Positions 22,762 through 30,673 of a stretch of DNA of 30,673 bases are shown one piece after another. The DNA comes from SZAS-79 sp038319115 (GTDB taxonomy: Bacteria; Pseudomonadota; Gammaproteobacteria; Burkholderiales; SG8-39): NCBI GenBank assembly GCA_038319115.1, contig JBBQCV010000016.1, forward strand, positions 1-30,673. The letters run 5' to 3'. The translations under genes were made by a program, and so were the position numbers. The notes under the pieces are model-generated. The model saw only the letters and a program-made list of their open reading frames with translations. It ran no database searches and was not told the origin of the DNA. Positions within the stretch are counted from its first letter, which is position 1, and every line of letters starts with the position of its first letter.

Positions 22762-24075
22762 CTATTTGTTGGCCGCCTGGAATTTACGCAGGATCTCGTT
22801 GCCGCGGCGCACCGCGTCGTCGAGCGCCGCTTTGGCTTCCTTCTTGCCCGAGAACACATTCTCGAGTTCTTCCTCGATGACTTCGCGGCCCTGCACGAAG
22901 TTACCGAAGCGCAGGCCCTTCGAATTGGCCGTTGGCGGCTTGTTGGTGAGTTCCTTCACCGCCATGTCGGCGCCAGGGTTCTTGTCGTAGAACCCTGACT
23001 TGCGCGTCATGTCGTAGGCGGCCATCGTGATCGGCACGTAGCCGGTGGCGGTGTGCCATCCCATCTGGATCTCCGGCTGCGACAGGAACGCGAGGAACTT
23101 GGCCACCCCTTTGTACTCGGCCGGCTTCTTGCCGCCCATGACCCACAGCGAGGCGCCGCCGATGATCGAGTTCTGCGGCGCGGCCTTCACGTCGTCGTGA
23201 TACGGGATGAAGTTGACCGACCAATCGAACTTGGCCGCCTTCTTGATGCCGGCCTGCGCGCCCGCGCTGCCGCTGAACATGGCGCACTCGCCGCTCGAGA
23301 ACTTGGCGTCGCCCTGGTTGGTGCGGCCGGCGTAGGTGAACCAGCCCTTCTTGGCGAAATCGCCGAGCATGGCGATGTGGCGCACGTGCAGCGGCGAATT
23401 GATCGTGAACACCGCGTCGGTGCCGCCCATGCCGTTCTGCTTGGTGCCGATGGGCACGTCATGCCAGGCGCTGAAGTTCTCGATGTGCATCCACGACGGC
23501 CAGCTGGTGGTGTACACGCATTGCTGGCCGGAGGCCTTGAGCTTGCCCGCCATGACGGCGAACTCTTTCCACGTCTTCGGTGAGTGCTCGGGATCGAGGC
23601 CGGCCTTCTTGAACGCGTCCTTGTTGACGTAGAACAGCACCGTCGAGCTGTTGAACGGGAACGACAGCATGTTGCCCTTGCTGTCGGTGTAGTAGCCGGC
23701 CACCGCAGGCAGGTAAGCCTTCGCGTTGAACGGCTCCTTGGCGTCGGCCATGACCTTGGCCACCGGCACGATCGCCCCCTTGGCGCCCATCATCGTCGCG
23801 GTGCCGACTTCGAAGACCTGCAGCAGGTTCGGTGCCCCGCCCGCGCGGAACGCGGCGATCGCCGCGGTCATCGACTCCGGATAAGACCCCTTGTAGACCG
23901 CGTTGACCTTGTACTCTTTCTGGCTCGCGTTGAACTTGGTCGCAAGTTCACTGGTCCTCTCTCCCAGGGCACCGCCCATCGAATGCCAGAACTGGATCTC
24001 GGTCTGGGCCTGCGCGCCACCGGCTGCGAACAGGCTGGCGGCCGCGAGTGCGGCGGCTAGTTTGTTGATGCTCAT
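22762..24075 (-). CDS. ugpB: Glycerol-3-phosphate-binding periplasmic protein
   Basis: This 437-aa protein has a signal peptide, INKLAAALAAASLFAAGGAQA, and the mature start TEIQFWHSMGGALGERTSEL, characteristic of UgpB. Further UgpB-type blocks are YKGSYPESMTAAIAAFRAGG, SFPFNSSTVLFYVNKDAFKK, IENFSAWHDVPIGTKQNG and TATGYVPITMAAYD. It captures glycerol 3-phosphate or glycerophosphodiesters in the periplasm. The start ATG (24075) has a strong GAGGAG ribosome-binding site at 24082-24087. The 83-base gap upstream may hold a separate promoter. Confidence 0.94.
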   Translation of the reverse strand: MSINKLAAALAAASLFAAGGAQAQTEIQFWHSMGGALGERTSELATKFNASQKEYKVNAVYKGSYPESMTAAIAAFRAGGAPNLLQVFEVGTATMMGAKGAIVPVAKVMADAKEPFNAKAYLPAVAGYYTDSKGNMLSFPFNSSTVLFYVNKDAFKKAGLDPEHSPKTWKEFAVMAGKLKASGQQCVYTTSWPSWMHIENFSAWHDVPIGTKQNGMGGTDAVFTINSPLHVRHIAMLGDFAKKGWFTYAGRTNQGDAKFSSGECAMFSGSAGAQAGIKKAAKFDWSVNFIPYHDDVKAAPQNSIIGGASLWVMGGKKPAEYKGVAKFLAFLSQPEIQMGWHTATGYVPITMAAYDMTRKSGFYDKNPGADMAVKELTNKPPTANSKGLRFGNFVQGREVIEEELENVFSGKKEAKAALDDAVRRGNEILRKFQAANK

Positions 24076-24158
24076 CGGGTTCTCCTCGTTGATGGTTGTG
24101 CGGCGGCGAGTCTGTGCGCGCCTTGTTGCAGTAATGTTACGGCGGAAATAGTACCCAT

Positions 24159-25541
24159 TTATTTCTTCCTGGGGGCCTCGGTGTGGCCCTTGGCGGCCTT
24201 TTTCGCCGGGGCAGGCGCAGAATGCCGCGCCCCGCCCACCCGGTTGGCTGCCTCGAACTTGCGCAGCACGACGTTGCCGCGCTCCACCGCCGAATCGAGC
24301 CCCTGCTTGGCGGAGATTTTGAGCGCCCACACCTGCTCCAGCTCTTCGTCGATGATGGCGCGGATCTGCGCGAAATCGCCCAGCCGGATGCCCTTGGTGT
24401 CGTTAGTCGGGTTCTTGAGCAGGAGCTGGCGGATGGCGATCTCCTGGCCCGGGTTCTTGTCGTAGAACCCCTGCTTCTTGGTCAGCTCGTAGGCCGCCAC
24501 CGTGGTGGGCACATAGCCGGTCTTCTGGTGCCACTCGGCCTGCACTTCGGGCTTGGAGAGGTAGGCGAGGAATTTCGCGGCACCTGAGTACTCGGGCTTC
24601 TTGTGGCCGCCCATGACCCACAGGCCGCCGCCGCCGATCAAGGTGTTCTGCGGCGCGCCTTTGACGTCGTCGTAGTAGGGCAACTGGGCCACGCCGAAAT
24701 CGAACTTGGCCGCCGCGCGCAGCTCGGCGTAGGTGGAGGACGAAGCCGTAAGAATGCCGCAGGCCCCGGCGGTGAAGCGCGCCTCGGCCTCATCGCGGCG
24801 GCCTGTATAGGTGAAGTACTCGGCCTTGATCCACGAGGCGAGCGTGGCGATGTGGCGCATCATGAGGTGGGTGTTGAACGCGAGCTTCGCCTCCGCCCCG
24901 CCCATGCCGTTGTCCTTGGTGGCGAACTCCTGGTTGTGCCAGGCGCTGGCGTTCTCGAGGTGCACCCACGACTGCCACGAAGTCACGTAGCCGCAGGGGA
25001 GCTGGGCCACGTCCTTGAGCGCGGCGATGGTCGGCACCATCTCGTACCAGGTGAGTGGGGGCTTGTCGGGGTCGAGCTTGGCCGCGCGGAAGGCATCCTT
25101 GTTGTAGAACATCACCGGGGTGGAGGTATTGAACGGCAGCGCTTCGAGCCGGCCCTGGCGGTCGGAGAAATAGCTGGCCACCGCGGGCACGAAGGCCTTG
25201 GTGTCGAGGCGCTCGCCGGCTTCGGCCATCACCTGCCACACCGGCCGCACCGCATGGTGCGCAGCCATCATGTTGGCCGTGCCGAGCTCATAGACCTGCA
25301 CGATCTGGGGGGCATCGCCGGCGCGGAACGCATTGATGGCCGCGGCCATGGTCGTTTCGTAGGCGCCTTTATAGGTGGCGGTGACGACGTAATCTTTCTG
25401 CGAATCGTTGAAGCGCTTGGTGACCGCTTGGACCTCTTCGCCGAGCGGGCCGGACATCGCGTGCCAGAACTGGATTTGGGTGGGGGCCGCATGGACTGCG
25501 GCGCTGAAGGACAGGGCAAGGCCAAGAAAAATGGAACGCAA
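24159..25541 (-). CDS. Second UgpB-like binding protein with Lys/Ala-rich C-terminal tail
   Basis: This 460-aa tandem paralogue of the adjacent UgpB has the same architecture: signal peptide RSIFLGLALSFSAAVHA, then TQIQFWHAMSGPLGEEVQAV. Later blocks are YKGAYETTMAAAINAFRAGD, LENASAWHNQEFATKDNG and KTGYVPTTVAAYELTKKQGF. The start is a TTG at 25541 with a near-perfect GGAGGT Shine-Dalgarno (25549-25554), giving a normal signal peptide; no ATG fits. Compared with UgpB, the C-terminus carries about 25 extra residues rich in Lys, Ala and Pro (SAPAPAKKAAKGHTEAPRKK). It probably shares the UgpABCE machinery with different ligand preference. Confidence 0.9.
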   Translation of the reverse strand: MRSIFLGLALSFSAAVHAAPTQIQFWHAMSGPLGEEVQAVTKRFNDSQKDYVVTATYKGAYETTMAAAINAFRAGDAPQIVQVYELGTANMMAAHHAVRPVWQVMAEAGERLDTKAFVPAVASYFSDRQGRLEALPFNTSTPVMFYNKDAFRAAKLDPDKPPLTWYEMVPTIAALKDVAQLPCGYVTSWQSWVHLENASAWHNQEFATKDNGMGGAEAKLAFNTHLMMRHIATLASWIKAEYFTYTGRRDEAEARFTAGACGILTASSSTYAELRAAAKFDFGVAQLPYYDDVKGAPQNTLIGGGGLWVMGGHKKPEYSGAAKFLAYLSKPEVQAEWHQKTGYVPTTVAAYELTKKQGFYDKNPGQEIAIRQLLLKNPTNDTKGIRLGDFAQIRAIIDEELEQVWALKISAKQGLDSAVERGNVVLRKFEAANRVGGARHSAPAPAKKAAKGHTEAPRKK

Positions 25542-25571
25542 AAGGGATACCTCCGGGCAAAAGCGCGCCGC

Positions 25572-25612
25572 AGTATAGCCCGCCCCGGGAGGCCGCCGGA
25601 TGGCGCTATGAT
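25572..25612. promoter_or_regulatory. Divergent promoter region, binding protein / amidase
   Basis: TATACT on the minus strand (25577-25572) is a good -10 for the UgpB-like gene starting at 25541. TATGAT on the plus strand (25607-25612) is a good -10 for the amidase, but it lies only six bases before its ATG, implying a leaderless or near-leaderless transcript. No clear -35 is seen for either. Confidence 0.4.
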
Positions 25613-25618
25613 TCACGC

Positions 25619-27070
25619 ATGAAAACCACCAACAGCAAGCCCGGCGCCGATCGCAGCGACAGCGCCGACACCCAGACTGCGGACACCCTGAGCGCGGCCC
25701 AGTTGTGCGCCGCTTATGCGAGCCGGCGCCTGTCGCCGGTCGAGGTGACGCGCGCGGCCCTGCAGAGGATCGAGCGCTGGGAGCCTGCGCTGAACGCGAT
25801 GTACATCGTGCGCAGCGAGGCGGCCCTCGAAGCCGCCACCGCGTCCGAGGCGCGCTGGAAACAAGGCGCGCCGCTTTCGGCCATCGACGGCGTACCGATC
25901 ACGATCAAGGAAAACATCCTCACGCGCGGCGATCCGGCGCCCATCGGCACCGCGGCCAACCGTGGCACGGCGCCCGCGCAGGCCGACGCGCCGCCCGCGG
26001 CGCGCGTGCGCGAAGCCGGCTGCGTGATCCTCGGCAAGACCACCATGCCCGACTACGGCATGCTGTCTTCGGGGGTGTCGTCGATCCACGGCATTACGCG
26101 CAACCCGTGGCGGACCGATCGCAATACCTCAGGTTCGAGTTCGGGCGCGGGCGCCGCCGCCGCGGCGGGCTATGCGCCGCTGCACCTGGGCACCGACATC
26201 GGCGGCTCGGTGCGCCTGCCGGCCACCCATTGCGGCATCTTCGCGCTCAAGCCGAGCCTGGGCCGCGTGCCGGTCTACCCGCCGTTCCTCGGCCGGGTCA
26301 CCGGCCCGATGACGCGCACGGTGCGCGACGCCGCGCTGCTCATGAACGTGCTCAGCCGGCCGGATGCGCGCGATTTCATGAACCTGCCTTACGAAGCCAG
26401 GGACTACACCGCCGGCCTCGACAGCCTCAGCCCCAAGGGCTTGCGTATCGGCTACCTGCCCGACATGAAGGCCGGCCTGCCGGTCAACGCAGAAGTCGCC
26501 GCCGCCGCCAAGGCGGCCGTTGCGGCGCTGGCGGGCGCCGGGGCGGTGGTCGAGGAAATGCACTCCTTCCTCAACGCGGAAATGCTCGACGGCATGACGC
26601 GCTTTTTCGAAGCCCGTTCCCACAACGATTTCCTCGGCCTGCCGCCCGAGCGCCAGCGCGAGGTGCACCCTTTCATCGCGCAGTGGTGCACATGGCGCGC
26701 CGGCGGGTTTTCCGGCCGCGACGTGGTGGCCGCCTTTGGCCAGGTGATGGCGATGCGCGAGGCGGCGGTCGCTGCGTGCGAGCGCTTCGATTTCGTCCTC
26801 TCGCCAACCTCGCCGATCCTGCCCTACGAGGCCGAATCCGCGAGCCCCGGCGACGACCCCCACAACGCGCTGCCCCACATCGCCTTCACCGTCCCGTACA
26901 ACATGTCAGAGCAGCCCGCCGCCTCGGTCAACTGGTGCGCCAGCGCCGACGGGCTGCCGATCGGCGTGCAGGTCGCCGGCCGTCGCTTCGACGATGCCGG
27001 CGTGCTGCGCATGGCGCGGCTCCTCGAGGAACTCAGGCCGGCGCAGTTGGCGTGGCCGCAGCCGCAATGA
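25619..27070 (+). CDS. Amidase (amidase-signature family)
   Basis: This 483-aa amidase-signature hydrolase has the catalytic Lys in GVPITIKENI (Lys97), the Ser-rich stretch NTSGSSSGAGAAAAAG that provides the cis-Ser (about 173-175), and the nucleophile in GTDIGGSVRLPA (Ser197). PGDDPHNALPHIAFTVPYNM and GLPIGVQVAGRRFDD complete the fold. Members cleave amides such as aryl or aliphatic amides. The natural substrate is unknown. No GatB or GatC gene is adjacent, so a GatA role is unlikely. The stop overlaps the next gene's ATG, suggesting that its substrate may be related to the ligand of that binding protein. Confidence 0.92.
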   Translation: MKTTNSKPGADRSDSADTQTADTLSAAQLCAAYASRRLSPVEVTRAALQRIERWEPALNAMYIVRSEAALEAATASEARWKQGAPLSAIDGVPITIKENILTRGDPAPIGTAANRGTAPAQADAPPAARVREAGCVILGKTTMPDYGMLSSGVSSIHGITRNPWRTDRNTSGSSSGAGAAAAAGYAPLHLGTDIGGSVRLPATHCGIFALKPSLGRVPVYPPFLGRVTGPMTRTVRDAALLMNVLSRPDARDFMNLPYEARDYTAGLDSLSPKGLRIGYLPDMKAGLPVNAEVAAAAKAAVAALAGAGAVVEEMHSFLNAEMLDGMTRFFEARSHNDFLGLPPERQREVHPFIAQWCTWRAGGFSGRDVVAAFGQVMAMREAAVAACERFDFVLSPTSPILPYEAESASPGDDPHNALPHIAFTVPYNMSEQPAASVNWCASADGLPIGVQVAGRRFDDAGVLRMARLLEELRPAQLAWPQPQ

Positions 27071-28650
27071 CCGGGCGCAAGCGGCGCCCCGCACTCGGAC
27101 TCGGACTCGCACTTGCGTTGACGCTGGCCGCCGCGGCGGGCGGCGCCTGGGCCGATAAGACGATCCGCATCGCCCCGCAGTCCAACCTCGCGGTCCTCGA
27201 CCCGCACTGGACCACCGCGACGGTCACGCGCACCCACGGTTACATGATCTACGACACCCTGTTCGGCACCGATGCGCAAGGGAGAATCCAGCCGCAGATG
27301 GTGGACAAGTGGTCCTCGAGCCCCGACCACCTCACCTGGACGTTCACCCTGCGCCCGGGCCTTGAGTTCCACGACGGCGCGGCGGTGACGAGCGCCGACG
27401 TGATCGCTTCGCTTGCACGCTGGGCGCAGAAGGACACCCTCGGCCAGCGCCTGGCTGCCTCCACCGCACGGTGGGACACGGTCGACGCGCACACTTTCCG
27501 GCTGGTGCTCAAGGAGCCTTTCGGCCTCGTGCTCGAAGCGCTGGGCAAGCCCGGCGCCAACGTGCCGTTCATCCTGCCCAAGCGCGTGGCCGACACGCCG
27601 GTGGACCGGCAGATCGAGGACACCACCGGCAGCGGGCCCTATGTGTTCAAGCGCGACGAATGGAAGCCCGGCGCGCTGGCGGTCTATGCGCGCAACGCGA
27701 AATACAAACCCCGCACCGAGCCGCCTTCGGGCACCGCCGGCGGCAAGCGCGTGTTCGTCGACCGGGTCGAGTGGCTCATCCTGCGCGACGCTCAAACCCA
27801 GGTGAATGCGCTGCTCAAGGGCGAGATCGACCTTGTCGAGCAGCCGGCCCACGAGCACTACGCGGTCCTCCGCGCCGACAAGGGTGTCGAGATCGCCGAC
27901 AACAAGTTCGGCGCGCAGGTGCTGCTGCGCTTCAACCACCTGCATCCGCCGTTCGACGACGTGCGCATCCGCCGCGCAGCGCTGGTGGCGCTGTCGCAGC
28001 CCGCGTTCCTCAAGGCGCAGTACGTCTCACCCGACCTGTACCGCACCTGCCTGTCGCTGTACCCGTGCGGCACGGCCTACGAAACCTCGAAAGGCATGGA
28101 AGGGCTCCTGCGTGGCGACATCAAGCGCGCGCGGGAAATGCTCAAGGAGGCCGGCTACAAGGGCCAGCCGGTGGTGATCCTGCAGCCCACCGACCTCGCC
28201 ACCATCGCCAAGCTGCCGGTGGTGGCCGCCCAGCAATTGCGCATGGCCGGGTTCAAGATCGACCTCGTGCCGATGGACTGGCAGGCGGTCGTAGGGCGCC
28301 GCGCCAAGCGCGAGCCGCGCGCGCAGGGCGGCTGGAACATTTTCATGACCACCTTCAACGGCCTGGACGTGGCCAATCCGGCCGTGAACCCGGCCATGAA
28401 CGCCTCGGGCGACAAGGCCTGGCCGGGCTGGCCCAACGACGCGGCGCTCGAGAAACTGCGCGCCGATTTCCTGCGCGCCATCACCGAGCCCGACAGGAAG
28501 CGCATCGCCGAAGCGGCGCAGGAGCGGGCGCTCGCCATCGGCACCCATGCCGTGCTGGGGGAGTACTTCCAGCCGGTGGCGCTGCGCAAGGACATCGCGG
28601 GCTACCTCAACGCGCCCGTCTACGTGTACTGGAACCTGGACCGGAAGTAA
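27067..28650 (+). CDS. ABC transporter substrate-binding protein, family 5 (dipeptide/oligopeptide/nickel type)
   Basis: This 527-aa exported binding protein has a signal peptide (RPALGLGLALALTLAAAAGGAWA), then DKTIRIAPQSNLAVLDPHWT. The family-5 signatures include MIYDTLFGTD, LTWTFTLRPGLEFHDGAAVTS and DVIASLARWAQKD. GSGPYVFKRDEWKPGALAV and FNHLHPPFDDVRIRRAALVAL follow. It should bind a peptide- or amide-like ligand in the periplasm. No permease or ATPase gene for this class is in the window, so it is either an orphan or served from elsewhere. It is coupled to the amidase by an ATGA overlap. The 63-bp repeat begins five bases after its stop. Confidence 0.92.
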   Translation: MTGRKRRPALGLGLALALTLAAAAGGAWADKTIRIAPQSNLAVLDPHWTTATVTRTHGYMIYDTLFGTDAQGRIQPQMVDKWSSSPDHLTWTFTLRPGLEFHDGAAVTSADVIASLARWAQKDTLGQRLAASTARWDTVDAHTFRLVLKEPFGLVLEALGKPGANVPFILPKRVADTPVDRQIEDTTGSGPYVFKRDEWKPGALAVYARNAKYKPRTEPPSGTAGGKRVFVDRVEWLILRDAQTQVNALLKGEIDLVEQPAHEHYAVLRADKGVEIADNKFGAQVLLRFNHLHPPFDDVRIRRAALVALSQPAFLKAQYVSPDLYRTCLSLYPCGTAYETSKGMEGLLRGDIKRAREMLKEAGYKGQPVVILQPTDLATIAKLPVVAAQQLRMAGFKIDLVPMDWQAVVGRRAKREPRAQGGWNIFMTTFNGLDVANPAVNPAMNASGDKAWPGWPNDAALEKLRADFLRAITEPDRKRIAEAAQERALAIGTHAVLGEYFQPVALRKDIAGYLNAPVYVYWNLDRK

Positions 28651-28655
28651 CCGGT

Positions 28656-28718
28656 AAATACTGCCAGTTTTGTGCCAACCCCTGCGTGTCTATTAGCTTT
28701 CAGGGGGAAATACTGCCA
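28656..28718 (+). repeat. 63-bp intergenic repeat, copy B
   Basis: This is the clearest copy. It starts AAATACTGCCA and ends AATACTGCCA, a perfect 10-base direct repeat at its two borders. The centre forms a hairpin with CCCCTG (28679-28684) pairing CAGGGG (28701-28706). It follows the stop of the solute-binding protein by five bases and precedes the restriction-modification gene by 78 bases. No T-run follows the stem in either direction. Confidence 0.85.
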
Positions 28719-28796
28719 AGCGGCTCGGTGAATTAAAGGCGTGCTACGCTCCGAACACCATGTCCTGAACATAACGCGCCGCAGCCAACCCGCCGC

Positions 28797-30673
28797 ATGA
28801 GCCAGCTCCTCATCCAGCAATACCTCAACGAACTCGCGACGCTCAGGAAAGTATCGGGCACCACGCGGGAGAGTGTCGTGCGCGAGGCGTTCAAGGACCT
28901 GCTGAAGGGGATGGGCCGCGCGCACGACCTCACTTTCGTGCCCGAGTATGAGATCGAGTCGAAAACCAAGGAGCGCCGCTACGTCGACGGGGCCCTCCTC
29001 CACGAGCTGCGCGTGCCTTTCGGGTACTGGGAAGCCAAGGACGAGAAGGACGACCTCGATGCCGAGATCGAGACCAAGTTCAAGCGCGGCTATCCCCAGG
29101 ACAACATCATCTTCGAGGACTCGCAGACCGCGGTGCTCATCCAGCACCGCGGCGAAGTCATGCGCTGCTCGGTCGATGACGTCGACCAACTGGAGAAGCT
29201 GCTCAAGCTGTTTTTCGGTCACGAACGCGCCGAGATCGCGGAGTTCAGGAAGGCCGTGGAGCAATTCAAGGCCGACCTGCCTGCGGTGTTGGGCGCGCTG
29301 CGCGAGATGATCGAGCGCGAGCACGCCGCCAACGCGGCTTTTCGCGAGGCTCAAACCGGGTTCCTCGCCCACGCGCAGGAGACGATTAACCCCAGCCTGG
29401 TGGAAGCCGACGTGCGCGAGATGCTGATCCAGCACGTGCTCACCGAGGAAATCTTCACCACCGTGTTTCCCGGCACGCCGTTCCACAAGGACAACAACGT
29501 CGCCCGTGAGCTTTACAAGCTGGAAGGCACCTTCTTTACCGGCAACACCAAGTTCAAGACACTCAAGGGCCTGGAGCCCTACTACGCTGCCATCCGGTCC
29601 GCCGCCGCGCAGATCGGCAGCCACCACGAAAAGCAGACCTTCCTGAAGGCGATCTACGAGAACTTCTACAAGGTCTACAACCGCAAGGCTGCCGACCGCC
29701 TTGGCGTGGTTTATACCCCCAACGAGATCGTCCGCTTCATGATCGAGAGCGCCGACTGGCTGTGCGAAAAGCACTTCGGGCGCAACCTCATCGACAAGGA
29801 CGTGGAAATCCTCGACCCGGCCACGGGCACCGGCACCTTCATCTGCGAACTGCTGGAGCACTTCCGCGGCCAGCCGGCGAAGCTCCAGCACAAGTACCGG
29901 CGCGAACTGCACGCCAACGAAGTGGCGATCCTGCCGTACTACGTGGCCAACCTGAACATCGAGGCCACCTATGCCGCGATCATGGGCGAGTACGAGGAGT
30001 ATCCGAGCCTGTGCTTCGTGGACACGCTCGACAACGTCGAGGGGCTGAGAAAGCACGCCGGGCACATCGACGACCTGTTCGGCGGGGTGTCGGAGGTGAA
30101 CATCAAGCGCATCCGCGAGCAGAACTCACGGCGCATCAGCGTGGTGATCGGGAATCCGCCTTATAACGCCAACCAGCTCAACGAGAACGAGAACAACAAG
30201 AACCGCGAGTACCCGGAGATCGACAAGCGGATCAAGGAAACCTACATCGCGGCGAGCACGGCGCAGAAGACGAAGCTGTATGACATGTATGCGCGGTTCC
30301 TGCGATGGGCGAGCGACAGGGTGGATGAGAACGGGATCATCGCGTTCGTAAGCAACTCGTCGTTCATCGATAGCCGGACGTTTGATGGCTTCCGAAAAAC
30401 AGTGGCGAAAGAATTTAACGAGATTTGGATAGTTGATCTCAAGGGGAATGCGCGCACCAGCGGCGAACGTCGCCGACAAGAAGGCGGGAATATCTTCGAC
30501 GATCAAATTCGAGTGGGCGTGGCCGTGTATTTCTTAGTTCGCAGAAAAGGAGCGAAGGGCTGTCGTATTTTTTACGAAGCCGCCCGTGACTTTGCGAAGG
30601 CCGATGAGAAGCGCGACTTCCTCGCAAGCAAGAGGATAAGCGAGCGAAAATTCGAAGATGTTCAGCCTGATGC
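28797..30673 (+). CDS. Single-chain restriction-modification enzyme, nuclease plus N6-adenine methylase (partial, runs off the right edge)
   Basis: The open frame starts at the ATG at 28797 and continues without a stop for 625 codons. The N-terminus has a PD-(D/E)xK-type nuclease pattern: RYVDGALLHE (Asp64) then GYWEAKDEKDDLD (Glu79, Lys81). A helical region follows. The gamma/N6-adenine methyltransferase has motif I DPATGTGTF (Asp340) and motif IV NPPYN (Asn453). This resembles type ISP/IIG enzymes such as the LlaGI group, but no helicase motifs lie between nuclease and methylase. Hence it is a short, helicase-less form. The target-recognition domain would be in the missing C-terminus. GC drops to about 51 % by hand count over 30361-30660 versus 60-70 % before, suggesting a recombined 3' part. 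Confidence 0.85.
   Translation, partial: MSQLLIQQYLNELATLRKVSGTTRESVVREAFKDLLKGMGRAHDLTFVPEYEIESKTKERRYVDGALLHELRVPFGYWEAKDEKDDLDAEIETKFKRGYPQDNIIFEDSQTAVLIQHRGEVMRCSVDDVDQLEKLLKLFFGHERAEIAEFRKAVEQFKADLPAVLGALREMIEREHAANAAFREAQTGFLAHAQETINPSLVEADVREMLIQHVLTEEIFTTVFPGTPFHKDNNVARELYKLEGTFFTGNTKFKTLKGLEPYYAAIRSAAAQIGSHHEKQTFLKAIYENFYKVYNRKAADRLGVVYTPNEIVRFMIESADWLCEKHFGRNLIDKDVEILDPATGTGTFICELLEHFRGQPAKLQHKYRRELHANEVAILPYYVANLNIEATYAAIMGEYEEYPSLCFVDTLDNVEGLRKHAGHIDDLFGGVSEVNIKRIREQNSRRISVVIGNPPYNANQLNENENNKNREYPEIDKRIKETYIAASTAQKTKLYDMYARFLRWASDRVDENGIIAFVSNSSFIDSRTFDGFRKTVAKEFNEIWIVDLKGNARTSGERRRQEGGNIFDDQIRVGVAVYFLVRRKGAKGCRIFYEAARDFAKADEKRDFLASKRISERKFEDVQPD

Noticed and set aside
24076..24158. 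Pho box upstream of ugpB (GTAACA and GCAACA direct repeats around 24125-24145)
   Set aside because: The repeats are short and do not match the PhoB consensus well enough. Phosphate control of ugp is plausible but not shown by this sequence.
25619..27070. Amidase as GatA subunit of the tRNA amidotransferase
   Set aside because: No gatB or gatC neighbours, and the partner gene is an ABC binding protein. The sequence fits a general amidase-signature enzyme.

Overview
The window is a high-GC bacterial chromosome segment (mostly about 65-70 % GC by eye). It is very probably from a betaproteobacterium of the Burkholderiales type. The order glnE - ilvE - small CHCC zinc-finger protein - waaF - NTF2-like protein - YheT-type hydrolase - phosphomannomutase, and the sequences themselves, are typical of that group. 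No rRNA, tRNA, CRISPR array, transposase or integrase is visible. A tandem ugp glycerol-3-phosphate system and a B12-type MerR regulator with a membrane-lipid operon suggest a free-living, environmental organism.

Layout. (1) 1-6517, plus strand, housekeeping: end of glnE, ilvE with an unusual Lys/Ala-rich tail, zinc-finger protein, waaF, an internally shortened NTF2-like gene, a YheT-type hydrolase, phosphomannomutase/phosphoglucomutase and nhaA. (2) 6532-9040, a defence/stress islet: three antitoxin plus PIN-toxin pairs in both orientations and a truncated HEPN (HepT-like) remnant. All three toxins start on non-AUG codons. (3) 9156-18146: a ferritin-like diiron protein and a CarH/LitR-type MerR regulator on the minus strand. 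Divergent from them is an eight-gene, tightly overlapping operon (FAD amine oxidase-like desaturase, DUF1365, cyclopropane-fatty-acid-synthase-like methyltransferase, chalcone-isomerase-like protein, MFS transporter, DUF3833 lipoprotein, SDR, SnoaL-like protein). The shared promoter region carries two perfect TTGTC-N3-GACAA palindromes. This looks like a light- or singlet-oxygen-responsive membrane-lipid modification operon. (4) 18243-25541, minus strand: two glycerophosphodiester phosphodiesterases, UgpC, UgpE, UgpA and two tandem UgpB-like binding proteins. Glycerophosphodiesters would be imported and hydrolysed for phosphate and glycerol phosphate. (5) 25619-28650, plus strand: an amidase translationally coupled to an orphan family-5 solute-binding protein. 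(6) 28797 to the right edge: the start of a single-chain restriction-modification enzyme (nuclease plus N6-adenine methylase) whose base composition shifts towards AT within the gene.

The least explained item is a dispersed 63-bp intergenic repeat present three times (7193-7255 minus, 18183-18245 minus, 28656-28718 plus). The copies are ungapped and exactly the same length. Each is bounded by direct copies of an AT[AC]CTGCCA motif around a central hairpin, and the hairpin shows one compensatory base-pair change. Each copy lies at, or within about 5 bp of, the 3' end of a coding sequence on the same strand. The copies sit at the junctions between the functional blocks above, and one of them exactly truncates the HEPN remnant. 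I do not recognise this family from a named class of repeats.
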